Below, piece after piece: positions 46,051 to 56,692 of a DNA stretch of 64,000 nucleotides. The first letter of the stretch is position 1; each line of letters opens with the position of its first letter. The notes beneath the pieces were generated by a model. It was not told the origin of the DNA, ran no database searches, and saw only the letters and a list, made by a program, of their open reading frames with translations. This DNA comes from Reticulitermes lucifugus (lineage: Eukaryota > Arthropoda > Insecta > Blattodea > Rhinotermitidae), in NCBI GenBank assembly GCA_026260175.1, contig JAKCWW010000573.1, positions 34,888 to 98,887 on the forward strand, in the 5' to 3' direction. Made by a program: the position numbers and the translations under genes.

Positions 46051-49000
46051 CATATGGATACTCCAAGACGTACTTAAAATTCAGAAATAATAAAATCCCG
46101 TTCTGTTCGACATAACACTTAGCAGCTCTGTAGATTGAAAGCAGGTGAGTTCGGGGGGGGGGGCAATGCTTGCCTCGTTATCTTGCATACCTTTATTACT
46201 TCTAATGCTTTTGACCTTAGACGCAGATTCGCAGTACCACATCTGGCTTACTTACGCCACGTACACCACACGCTACAATAAGGGAATGTTTTTGTTTTAT
46301 TTGGAAATGTTTACATCCTACCATAATGAAGCACGTTTCAGATATTTGCGTATGTTAAGGAGAGCAACACTTATATTTTATGGCTAGGATGAAATTTTTT
46401 TTTGTAGATGAAGATGTTTTGCTTCTATAAACCCCACGATGTATTTGATATGAGAGCCTGAAGGTTTATATTTCATACCACCTTAACCGATGTTGAATTC
46501 CTCATCAACATGTAGTTTAGGCATTTAGTTCCAAATTTAATCGAAGTCACTTCGGTGGTTTTGGAGGTGAAAGTATGGATTGACTTTTCCATCTTGTGTC
46601 AGGCACTTCACATAAACGGGTAATTGTCAAGATAGGCACTGCCTCTTAAAACTAATTAGAAAATCGGCGATAGATGTCATGAATATTATGAAACCGACTA
46701 CGGGGGACCGGACTCCCCATTTCTATGATTGCGTTCACTGTAGGATTGTCTGGAGCGAATTTTAACTCGTTCCAAACCAGGCATACGCATTTAACTTCTC
46801 AAAGGCAACGTTCTGTACTTGTATGCGCGAGTTCTCCGGTTGGAATGTCGGTCAGACACCTGTCCTGAGGTTTTCCCCAGTCCCTCCAGGAGTCACAGTA
46901 CTTGCCTGAATAAGCCACACCACTTTCTTCCAAATGATCATCATGCACGAATCACGTTACCTTCGACACTACATAGATAAATGTAGGTAAATATCGACTT
47001 CATTATTTTTATTATTCTCATCGCTTTTAATTTGAAATTGTTTTCAAAGTAGTTAATTAATTTCTCTGTTTCTGTTGTGGAGTATACGTATACTTTTTCG
47101 ACGGATGGCTACAACTTCTTTCGCCATTTCAAAGACAGTTTCTTCTCTCTTATCCGGGAATTTTAAAGCAACTAACTTCCGTCTGTGGTACCGAGAACTA
47201 TATTAAGTGGTCCGTGTCCTTTGGTTCCCCTTCCGCAGGAGGATGTCGCGATTGCGTGGCCAGATTGTCTAATACTAGTATGCAATTGGCTCGTGGGTTT
47301 TCAAATAGAAAGAAAAAGGAAACCGCTGTGATACGAGTAGGCGCATTCGGCCGGTGTCGCTAATGTCGGCTCCGAGGCTTTGAATGTTCAAACTGCTGGC
47401 AGTTTTGTCAATGTTAGAACCTTTAACTAAGGGAAAAATCAAAGTCATAGCCACGCTACGACTGATGGTTAATGAGTGAATCCGTCTTAGTGTCAAGCCC
47501 CTCCTGGGACTCATCACCTAATGTTAGTGTACGTAGCAGCCTGTCAGTCCTGGGGCACTCACTGTGACGAGAGTGCGGGTGAGCTGAGAGCAACATTGTC
47601 AACGTCCTTGTGTATGTTGCTCAACCAGCAACCACTGCAGTCTCGCTGGAATCTGATGACCTCTTGCATCGCCAGTGTGTTACATAACGCTGTCGGAAGA
47701 ATGTCAAATCTTCATATCATTATCAGACGACGATGCGTTCCGTCACAATCTTAAACGGTCAGAGTAAAACCAGGGGCATCATGGCAGCGGAACGGCAAGT
47801 CTCGGGGAAAACACCCAGCTGGCAATGCCTCTGGCCAACATGTGAATATCAGCTAGTACTGTTTTGAGGCGGAAGGCGCTGATCGCTGATAAAAGGGGTC
47901 ATTAGATCTCAGCGGCAGCATAGAGCCGACATACCAAGGGAAATTGCGAAAGTAAGTCAGTAAAGATGGGTAAATTTGTAAATGTGTGAAAAAAAGCTCA
48001 GGATAAATTTGGTATATTCAGCAACGAACCACGGTTTCCACGGATTAGCGTACGATGGCGTGTAATGCAGGGGACACCCCCTGTTGTGCTAGTTATATCT
48101 TGATTGTCATGCATGTTTTAGGTTACGATCATTGTTCTTCAAACATTTTGTTTGGAGTACAGACATGCAACACACAACCAGATCCGTGCCTAAGAATGTG
48201 CCCAACTGTTTCATGTTTCGTATAGGAAACTCATTAATAAATCATTTCCAGACAATTTCCCTTTCAGTTCTAACTTAAGGTATGAATGTTGTCAAAAATT
48301 TTGAAATTCTTATACGACTGATTACATCGTCGTTCATGACCAGGTTATATTCTGTTCACTTAAGTGTGACGGTTGGGAAGAATTTGAATGCTGAAAACAA
48401 GGTCGAAGTAAAGTTAAGTAAGTAAATTTCCTGTGCTTAATTAAGTACAACACCATGAAGACATACTGTACGTAGTGATGTAGGCGTATTTCCACGTATT
48501 ATTCAAGTCGCCACTGGCTGGTGATTGGCGACGTTTACTTTCTGTCCGCTTCACTTCCGGGGAAATAGCTCGCGGGCGTACAGGAGACTTGGACCTGCCG
48601 ACAATCTGAACGCCTGGTTGACTGACATTACCATTAATTATAAAATGAAAACAGTTCAAGATGATACTAGCGTATTTGACGGTGCTTCATCGACTGCATA
48701 AGTTATGTTCTCGAATATAATGGGATCGTGAATGATAAACGGATAACGATTTAGAAGGACGTGCTAGTCCCATTATAAAGTAGTGTCGTGGTAGTTGCCT
48801 GGAGAGACTGAAGAGAAACACGCAAGGGTTGTCGGTGACGAGGCTGAACGTAGAATCCGGGGCCTCTTGCACACAGGGCTTGAATTGTAGCTGTCCACCA
48901 GATTTATCGGTGAATAAAAGAATTATTTCCACATCAAATTGAAAACTTTGAAAAGTGTCCTGTAAAGCTAGAATAAACGTGAGTATACTTGTTTTAAATA

Positions 49001-50194
49001 AAGACTTGTTCTTTTCGGATGACGAACTCAAAGTATGCAACTCGACATTTAATGATTTTGGACTGAATTCATGTAACAGATGTTTGTGGCCAAACGGATG
49101 CTGGTAGAGTATCTTGAAAATGGTCCCAAAGTAACAACTAACAGTTAATAGTTTTTTCAAATAATCATGCACATCTACGAAAGGGATTATGGAAGCTCAG
49201 TAACGTACTCTGTGAGGCCCGGAACGCCTTCAGCACTGCATGTGAGTGGAGTCTTCCACTATTCACTGCCACACCCACCGGATCGTCGATTTATTAATCG
49301 TAGGTCCGATCCGTCCAGGTGGTGGGTCGACCCCCGACTGTTACCCAGGTCACGCAACTCTCTCTCTTTGTGCAGTGCTACCAACACACGCACCTAAAGT
49401 TTACGGTTGACTGACAACACTCACATCCCCATCCAGGGCTCATCACTCATTCATTAAACAAACGAGTCCAATGGGCATAATTTTTATTTAAAGGCTGAGG
49501 CTAATATGTGCGTGTTTTAATGGTAATTGGGGTGATTGCAGAGTACAGTCTGATGCACGTAAGCGGATCACCGTGTAAGAAGGGCAGTTAATCTGCAGGG
49601 GCTGTGTGCCTTCAGATCAGCTTTATTGACCGAATAATGTGAACAAGAGTTGTGGGAAGAATTGTTCCTGGACTGTTCCCAGTGTTTGTTTGGATGCAGC
49701 GAGAATAGTAAGAAACGATCTGAAGTGTGAAAGTGCAATTCTGCTTCCGAACCTTTATATAACGAACTTTTTTTTCAACACGTGTTTATAGTTTCTGCTT
49801 CAAAGGAAATAACATTCTGAAAGATGACAGAAGTTGTATTGCGATGTAGATAAACACTAACCAAGCGCAGCTGCCGTGTTCTGAGCGACTCGCTGTCAAC
49901 AGTGTTACGTACGTAACCACATATCAAGGCTTATGACGCTGCAGTCATTTTCGCAGTAGTACTGTGCTTAAAGTGTAGAAATCTATGGTTAAATTTCTGG
50001 CGAAATTATTTATCAATCTTTCTAACGGTCAATAGTGCTGTTCCCATCAGTTGTTTTGAGCCCTTCACTCCCTGTCTTTGCTGCGGAAAGTATCTTGGTA
50101 CGGCGTAGCAGGTATCCAGTTGGCAGAAAATGGTAACCCACATTTACATAGTGTTATAAGATGAATTGCTGTAGGTAGTCCCTGTGCTCAGCAT
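46051..50194. other. Long non-coding stretch
   Basis: No recognised gene on either strand. A G-run at 46153-46162. The 161-codon minus-strand frame at 48687-49172 is listed separately. Confidence 0.45.
48687..49172 (-). CDS. Unrecognised 161-codon open frame
   Basis: The longest minus-strand frame not covered by a repeat. Composition is mixed (HTLSSSSEKNKSLFKTS, FQFDVEIILLFTDKSGG), with no motif, signal peptide or membrane segment I can name. No splice-site or promoter support. Most likely a chance frame; a decayed transposable-element frame is possible. Confidence 0.12.
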   Translation of the reverse strand: MHDYLKKLLTVSCYFGTIFKILYQHPFGHKHLLHEFSPKSLNVELHTLSSSSEKNKSLFKTSILTFILALQDTFQSFQFDVEIILLFTDKSGGQLQFKPCVQEAPDSTFSLVTDNPCVFLFSLSRQLPRHYFIMGLARPSKSLSVYHSRSHYIREHNLCSR

Positions 50195-50460
50195 GAAGCC
50201 ATGTAGAAGAGTGGAGATAGATTCATTCACTCTTAAACTCAGCACTGGACGGAGGTGAGCGGTCAGCTTCCGCCCCGGCCACCTTTAGCCCTTGGGGAAA
50301 TAGCCCCAGGCACGCATTGAACAGTAAACTGTTTTACCCCAAGAGCCAGTCTGAACGCTCTGGAAAAGAGTAAAATGTGTTGCACCTAACAGGAATCGAA
50401 CCACGATTGCTTGGCAACTGTACCAACTATGCTCTTCTGGACTCTCATACCTTGGCAGCC
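50195..50460 (-). mobile_element. tRNA-derived SINE, family B
   Basis: Minus-strand head at the right (ggaatcgaaccacgattg as B box; accaactatgctcttctgga). The body extends leftwards through gttttaccccaagagccag, ccacctttagcccttgggga, cagcactggacggaggtgag. Confidence 0.65.
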
Positions 50461-51900
50461 GGAGCTCAACTTACCTAGTAAGTAAAGTACAGTCGGCATT
50501 CACCATTTGTGCATCTCCGACAAGTTGAAAGACGTACATTCTGTACCTGTCGCAGTACTCCTTGCAGAACAAAGATCAGAACTCTGAGGCCTTTACCAGC
50601 CTAAGGCAAACAGCGGCTTCTACGACAAAGGCATGCTGGGAACAAGCGGGACGGAAGTTTTCCAACAAAGTAACTACGGTACAGAGTTAGAACTGTGGCT
50701 TTGTTCACTTCGTAGGCCTTTTCAAAGTGACAATTATGTACTGATGTTTTTAGGAGGAGGAGAAGAATAAATAATGGATCCAGCACTTGCAGTCCCGATG
50801 CACGTAGGCCTTTTACAGGCCCTTTGTGCCCCTTAACTGAAGTCCAAGTTATGAGAGCCCTGCGTTCTGGACCCATCTGTATACCAGATGAGCACTTTAA
50901 CCACAGGTGGGGACCCGGGTCCTTTGGTCCACTCTTCTCTAGTCAACATAATTACCCTATACTTGGGTTTAGAAGGAGGGGAAGGAAATTTCTTGGCTGT
51001 GGCAGATGTGACACTATATAGCCCGCGATTGGTGCAGGTGCCCGCTCCTCCGACCTAGTTCCGCCTTGTGTTAGTTTACTTCGTCGTTTTAAGTAGTTTC
51101 AGAATCAAGCTTCAAATAACAATCACAAGGTGTTAACTTTAGCTCGGGACCGTAGCAGAAAGCATTCTTCGAAGTTGCTGGGTGACTGTTGTGTCCAGTG
51201 ATTGCTGCTTTCTACGTCAGCACAAAGTCCATAATCTGCTACTGCAGTCCAAAGCTGCAGGAAGTCGTCGTGGCTACACTTTATTCATGTACAAAACCCT
51301 GCTGAAAGAGAAGATGTGTTATAATTTTGTACCTTTAAGTAGCGTATCTAGGAGTTTGTTTCGGTTTTTGTTTAAAACTAAGTGTATACAGTCCGTGATT
51401 TCACACCTGAGATATGCTGCAAACATAAGTGTTGGTTCAGAACTCTTATGCAGGAGTCGGTGGGAATACATTATTACACGGGTTCGCAAAGCAGTTACGA
51501 AAAGCGGCTTAGCCTGGACATGTGTGTCCGTGTGTACGTATGGAACTGCGCAACTCCCACTGGACGGAATTTTCGTGAAATTTCATATTTGAGATTTCTA
51601 CTACAACGCAGTCCAGTTTCGGTTAGAATCTGACGAAAATAACAGACACCACACGAAGACCTACGAACATTTATGATAGTACCTCGCCGTTATTGGTATT
51701 TATAATTGAGACAGACAGTGATCTATGTGAGGTAGATCTGTGGCCGAAGAAACAGTTGACCATGTAACACGTGACAATCCAGCGTCGTTGACGTAAATCT
51801 GCATGCTTACGAGATGTCGATTATGGTGAATTGTATATCTGTTGCTGCGATACGGAGAAATGTTAGTTTTTTTTATGTTGCTAGTACCGTGCATTGTCGA
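50461..51900. other. Non-coding stretch, nothing recognised
   Basis: Open frames up to 136 codons (51182-51592) show no family features. Confidence 0.45.
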
Positions 51901-51901
51901 T

Positions 51902-52086
51902 AATCAAATCACACAGTATTCAGCCCAACAAAATGCACTGAATTGTTTTCAGTTATTCTATATTTCTTGCAAATCAATCCTACATGTCTCGAGGGTTCGA
52001 GACATGTAGGATTGACTTGCAAGAAATATAGAATATGTTAAAACAATTGAGTGCATTTTGTTGGGCTGAAAGTTGTGTGATTGAAT
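51902..52086. mobile_element. Near-perfect fold-back (hairpin) element
   Basis: Arms of about 90 bases (51902-51992 and 51997-52086) around a 4-base loop. Long exact blocks include attctatatttcttgcaa and cagcccaacaaaatgcact. It has no coding frame and lacks the hammerhead-like motif, so it is a different family from the other fold-backs. A MITE-like snap-back structure. Confidence 0.85.
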
Positions 52087-52994
52087 GTTATAGTCTTGCG
52101 TAAAACTTTGTGCGGCACATTTAAAGTACATTTTCAGCCTTTTTTTAATTTAATCGAATTCAAATCTAAGGAAAATAGCAGAGCGATTGCACTTGAAATG
52201 TACGCTCTGCGGATATTTCCTAACGTGTTTACTTCTCGCATCAGCTGTTCACTTGGAGATCATTGATAACTGAGCCCTGTGTACAGTTATTTGTCGGGAA
52301 ACATAACGTAACGCCGTAGGCTGTGTCACTCTGAATAAAAGATGTGCGTTTAATGAATCATCAGCGACTTTTTCGTAAATTATCATGTATATTTGAACAT
52401 ACATGCAAAGTGCTGTTTAATTTTTAAGTAATAAGGCTGTTACATGTCTTTGGCCTCATGTCTATAAATACCAAATTTGAAACGTTACAGCTCTGTAGGA
52501 ATTTACGTGCGGACGCCATTCCATAAACCATGTTTGATGTTGGCCTGCTGGACACATACGCACGTACGTATCTTTTGGGATATTTCTAAGGTTCACTTTA
52601 CTCTGCACTGCGTATTCTACAAATACAACACTTCACTGATTTAGCCTCCGAAAAAAAGCTTTGTATATTATCACAAAATGTGACCGCAAAATCTTCTATG
52701 TATTTAGTTACATCTAATTAAGTAACCATCTAAACTGTATTATACCCGAACTACCCGAATTATATCACTGTCGTCAGTTGGCATTTCAGACCCTCACCGG
52801 ATCGGTGACGTATCTTCATCCCATATTTTCCTATTCCAAGTAAATATTTTGGGCAGAAAAAAGAGTCTCTGTTAATGTTGTCTGTGCTAATACTACAGCC
52901 GAGTGTGAAATGAAACGTGTTTGGCACGGCGCAGTGTTGCACGAGGGTTTACGCACGGCATTCAGATACAGGTACATATAAAGGGGCAAGGTTG
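52087..52994. other. Non-coding stretch, nothing recognised
   Basis: No gene or repeat recognised. Confidence 0.45.
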
Positions 52995-53290
52995 TCTTTA
53001 TCCGTAATTAAGCACGCCATGCAGACGTATGAGGGAATGGAGGAATGCATTCACACATTCTTATCCTCGGCGCTAGATGGAGATGAATGGGCAGCTTCAC
53101 GCCCAGGCCGATTTAGTCCCCAGGAAAAGCGCCCCCGTAACCGTTTGATACTAGGCTGGGTACGGGCAGAGCTGGTCTAGACGCAGTGGCGGGGAGAGAG
53201 TGATATGTCCCTGCCGGTAGTCGAACCCCGCTACCACGGTCATTCATTCCGTTGCCTGGTCTGTACTGTTGTCTGATGTATCCTGCCGAT
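52995..53290 (-). mobile_element. tRNA-derived SINE, family B
   Basis: Minus-strand B box (ggtagtcgaaccc at 53216-53228, reversed) and head near 53245-53285. The body follows leftwards: tactaggctgggtacgggca, ccaggaaaagcgccc, ggcgctagatggagatgaat, acgccatgcagacgtatgag. Confidence 0.7.
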
Positions 53291-55378
53291 ATCTGCCTGA
53301 ATTGACCTACCATGCAAAACGGATTGAGTGATGTCATACAGTTATCTTACCGGTGGGGTTGGCGTGGCCCGTCCAGGAAGTGACGTCACCGGCCACCCCA
53401 ACGGTGCTCCATCAAGCAGATTGACGATCGAGTGCACAGAGAGATCGTACCTTGGATAGTGCACCGTGCTTTGTGCGCATTGAGCACGTACGCAGTAGCT
53501 GCCTGTGTTTCTTAGCTTCGCGCTACAAAGATGTGACGGTTCCTAGTACTCGTGGTCATTTAAAGTACGTTGATTACGGAACGTACCGTCTGTTTTCTAA
53601 TATTTAAAAGAACCAGATTTGTCGCCCCCGTTTCATCTGTTTTTCAGAATAATCTGCGATTACTTTCCCAAACAGCATTAACAGGTTGCCACATACGCAG
53701 TGTGCTTCCTGTGAGGTACGGAATGAATTTGTAACTATTGTTTGGATAAAGTTCGCTCAGACGGCTGGTCGCCGCCCTGACAGCGGCGGTCGGAGTTTTA
53801 TCCCGCGCCAGTTCGTGTGAAATTTGTAATGAACAGAGTGGCACTCAGGGAGATTTTTCTTCGATAACTTTGATTTTCCCCTGTCACTATCATTCTAACC
53901 ACACCCATACTGATCGTCGTTTTAATACCACTCGTATCCTTCTGTTATGAGAAGGACAAGTGGGCGAAGTCTGGGAACCTTCAACAAAGCAGTGCTCTTT
54001 CAGAAGTCGGAGATTACTGGGCAAGAAATTAAATTCTTTCTTCCCTTCCCCAGAAACACTGCATTTTACCCACACATTGAATTTATATCTGGCAAAGTTT
54101 TAACAATGCCGTCCAATTATTTCCGTAAACATTATTAACTGATTGTTCTTTTTAGTGGAAGATTATCTCCTTTGTAAGGAATGAACAGATTTTTTGCGTG
54201 TAATTTAGATGAATTTCGGTCTTCAAAGCCGTACAAGGCAGGCCGCGTCCTGGGCAAGTCTATGTGTGATTTATGGTGTATATAGTGGCACGGAAACAAC
54301 TCTGTTCTTCACTTGCATCACTCTAGCAATGCTCCATACGATCTTCTTCATCAGAGCTAATTTTAAGAGAACAAGGAACGGGCGAAGCCTGGGGACGTTC
54401 CAAAAAAAATGATGCTCTTGTGTAAATCGGGGAGCATCAAGAAAGGAAGGTAGTTTAATTTTGTTCAGTACTCAAAGGGTTAATGGGAGTGGAGTCTAGA
54501 AGAGATTGTTAATGTAGCGCAAAGAAATCTGGCCTACTCCGCAGAAATGGAAGACGTTTCCATGCGCAGAAACAACGATAGATGTCCCAAGAGCTTTAGC
54601 AGTGTAATTCCTTTCTCAGCGGTATCTGTGTGACTCCTGGCGATGACAGCATATTCTAAACTCTTACTGGTACATTATCTTCAAAAACATTTACTGCGTA
54701 CATCGAAGTTTTAACTGTTACGGAATGGTTGGCTATCGTTCGTTCCTAAAGCATATCACTTGCTAGATTTTATCTTTATCATCCTTTGTAAAACGTTAAT
54801 ATACTACGTTATGTATGATGGTATAGCACTCAGCAACGTAACATAGGCTTTGTCGTTATGAAACATTAATTCTGTGCAAACTGTTTCTGATCCTGTATTA
54901 TCCTCGCCAAAAACGTCGCCACATCAAAGATACTCGCTACTTAGTTTATTTTTATAACTATCATCTTCTACAAGCACATACGTGAATGAATTATTTGAAC
55001 TCCAGCAGTACCGCATTGCAGAATAGTTTTTTAAACTTGACGCATAATTACCGCCTCTTATTAGCTATATTGACACTATGAAAATATCTTCAGGTATCTC
55101 CAAATTAGACGCTGTTATCTAGCTCAGAACTGACAACACAGAAGTCATGTCAGTTTAAACGTATATGTGATTCTGCAGTAGCGGCCCTTCCCTTTCGGCT
55201 TATACACATACTAAGGTTTAAGTAAAAGAACATTTGGTTTTGAATATATGAAGGTGTGGGACACAGTCCACTGGCTGAAAAAGAAAGCACCAACATGTTC
55301 ACCACATTCACACACAACTTACTGCGTTAACAAGTCGAAGCAAAAGGGGCATTTCCAACTTCATACTCTACTCCTAGC
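53291..55378. other. Non-coding stretch
   Basis: A repeated word, ggcgaagtctgggaaccttc at 53963 and ggcgaagcctggggacgttc at 54381, suggests a diverged local duplication. Otherwise nothing recognised. Confidence 0.45.
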
Positions 55379-55390
55379 AAACGTATTCCC
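55379..55390. repeat. Target-site duplication, left copy
   Basis: aaacgtattccc, repeated exactly at 55629-55640. Confidence 0.8.
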
Positions 55391-55628
55391 GAGGTCTTCG
55401 CTCTTCTGGGATGTTACGCAGCGTTGATTGATAGTTACCGACGTTTCAGGACAGCCTATCGGTGCCATCTTCAAGGGCCTGCTTGACCTTCGGAGATGTG
55501 ACCGACGGCTTTATCCTTGACGATGGGACCGATAGGCTGTCCAAAAACGTTGCCAACTATCTACCAATCAACGATGTGTAACGCCCCGGAAGACCTCATT
55601 TACACCGCGACGGAAGCCTGAGATCGCG
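55391..55628. mobile_element. Fold-back element with 12-base duplication
   Basis: Arms about 55391-55476 and 55516-55604 are reverse complements (shared block ggacagcctatcgg, and outer gaggtcttc). Each arm carries a TTGANGA + hairpin + (G/A)AAAC motif (55443-55474 minus, 55517-55548 plus). Exact flanking 12-base repeats prove transposition as a unit. A sister copy is at 31428-31570. Likely derived from Penelope-like termini (inference). Confidence 0.8.
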
Positions 55629-55640
55629 AAACGTATTCCC
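55629..55640. repeat. Target-site duplication, right copy
   Basis: Exact copy of 55379-55390. Confidence 0.8.
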
Positions 55641-56124
55641 ATTTTGAGCGGATGTGTAGATGCTATGGAATGGAAATGAATGCGGAAAAATCTAAGGCGA
55701 TGAGAATCTTAAGGCCACCATCCCCAATATATATTATGATAGACCAAAGACAGCCGGAGAACGTGGAATATTTCAACTATTTGGGTACCATGAAAGTAAA
55801 TGATGCATGTACACGTGACATTAAATCCAGAATTGCCATGGCAAAAGCAGCATTCAGCAAGAAGAAGACTCTTGTCACCAGCAAACTGGACTTAAATTTA
55901 AGGAAAAAACTAATGAAGTGCTACATTTGGAGCATATCTTAGTATGGTGCTGAAACGTGGACACTTCGGAAAGTAGATCAGAAATACCTGGAAAGTTTTG
56001 AAATTTGGTGCTGGAAAGGGATAGAGAAGATCAGTTGGACCGATCGTGTGAGAAATGAAGTATTACAAAGAGTAAAAGAGGAGAGGAATATCCTACATAT
56101 AATAAATAGAAGGAACGCTAACAC

Positions 56125-56440
56125 GGATTGTGACCTCGGTGGTCTAGTGGTTAGCGTGCTCGCCACTGGGCCCAAGGTTCGCGGGTTCGATCCCGACCGT
56201 CGGTCTCATGTCGTAAATTTACGGCATGTAAAAGAACCTTACGGGCATGAATAGAACTAGTAATGCCCGTCGGCAAAATNNNNNNNNNNNNNNNNNNNNN
56301 NNNNNNNNNNNNNNNNNNNNNNNNNNNNNNNNNNNNNNNNNNNNNNNNNNNNNNNNNNNNNNNNNNNNNNNNCCATAGAAACCTCCGAAAGGAGGCCCCC
56401 AATGCTCCGCGATTGGAGCGACAAGGGGACTAACTGACTG
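56125..56440 (+). mobile_element. tRNA-derived SINE, family A, nested in LINE
   Basis: tRNA-like head at 56132-56203: A box around ggtctagtggttagcg (56140 on), B box GGTTCGATCCC at 56184-56194. The body continues to the gap at 56280-56372, then ccatagaaacctccgaaagg to about 56440. The head is almost identical to 61309-61375. Imperfect repeats of ctaac...ggattg flank it in the LINE, consistent with a target-site duplication. Confidence 0.85.
56280..56372. other. Assembly gap (93 N)
   Basis: Undetermined bases inside the SINE body. Flanks are not duplicated. Confidence 0.95.
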
Positions 56441-56643
56441 GATTGGTAACATCTGGCGAGGAACTGCCTTCTAAAATACATTATTGAAGGAAAGATGGAA
56501 GGAAGAATAGAAGTGACCAAAAGATGAGGAAGAAGACGTAAGCAGATAATGGATGATCTTAGGGGAAGGATAGAAGCACTAGATCGCACTCTGTAGAGAT
56601 CTCGCTTTGGAAGAGGCTATGGATCTGTCGTAAGACAGACTAC

Positions 56644-56692
56644 AGAATGAATGAATGAATGGATGAATGAATGAATGAAGGAATGAATGAAT
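56644..56692. repeat. GAAT-type microsatellite tail
   Basis: (GAAT)n with GGAT and GAAG variants at the 3' end of the LINE copy. Confidence 0.9.

Larger units (their letters stand above)
55652..56640 (+). pseudogene. LINE C-terminal reading frame, interrupted
   Basis: Encodes only the region downstream of the RT palm: no endonuclease and no YADD box. Breaks: TAG after YIWSIS (55940-55942), deletion of part of the GRCT word before KSRIAMA, SINE insertion at 56125-56440, and several frameshifts and stops after it. The stretch KVDQKYLESFEIWCW, then VRNEVLQRVKEERNILH (to about 56100) is well preserved and aligns with the sister copy at 41360-41500. It keeps about 20 bases (cttgtcaccagcaaactgg) that the sister copy has lost. 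Confidence 0.85.
55645..56692 (+). mobile_element. LINE, second copy of the 39340 family, 5' truncated
   Basis: Frame words YGMEMNAEKSKAMRILRPPS, YFNYLGTM, SRIAMAKAAFSKKKTL, DLNLRKKLMKCYIWSIS match the thumb and C-terminal region of the LINE at 39340-41750. A stop interrupts at 55940-55942, and a SINE is nested at 56125-56440. After the SINE the frame resumes with frameshifts (RSRFGRGYG near 56598). The element ends in a GAAT/GGAT-type tail at 56644-56692. Confidence 0.88.

Noticed and set aside
46145-46387. Secreted 80-residue peptide with signal sequence
   Set aside because: The leader-like start depends on a G-run that is prone to length error. No homology or precursor cleavage motif.
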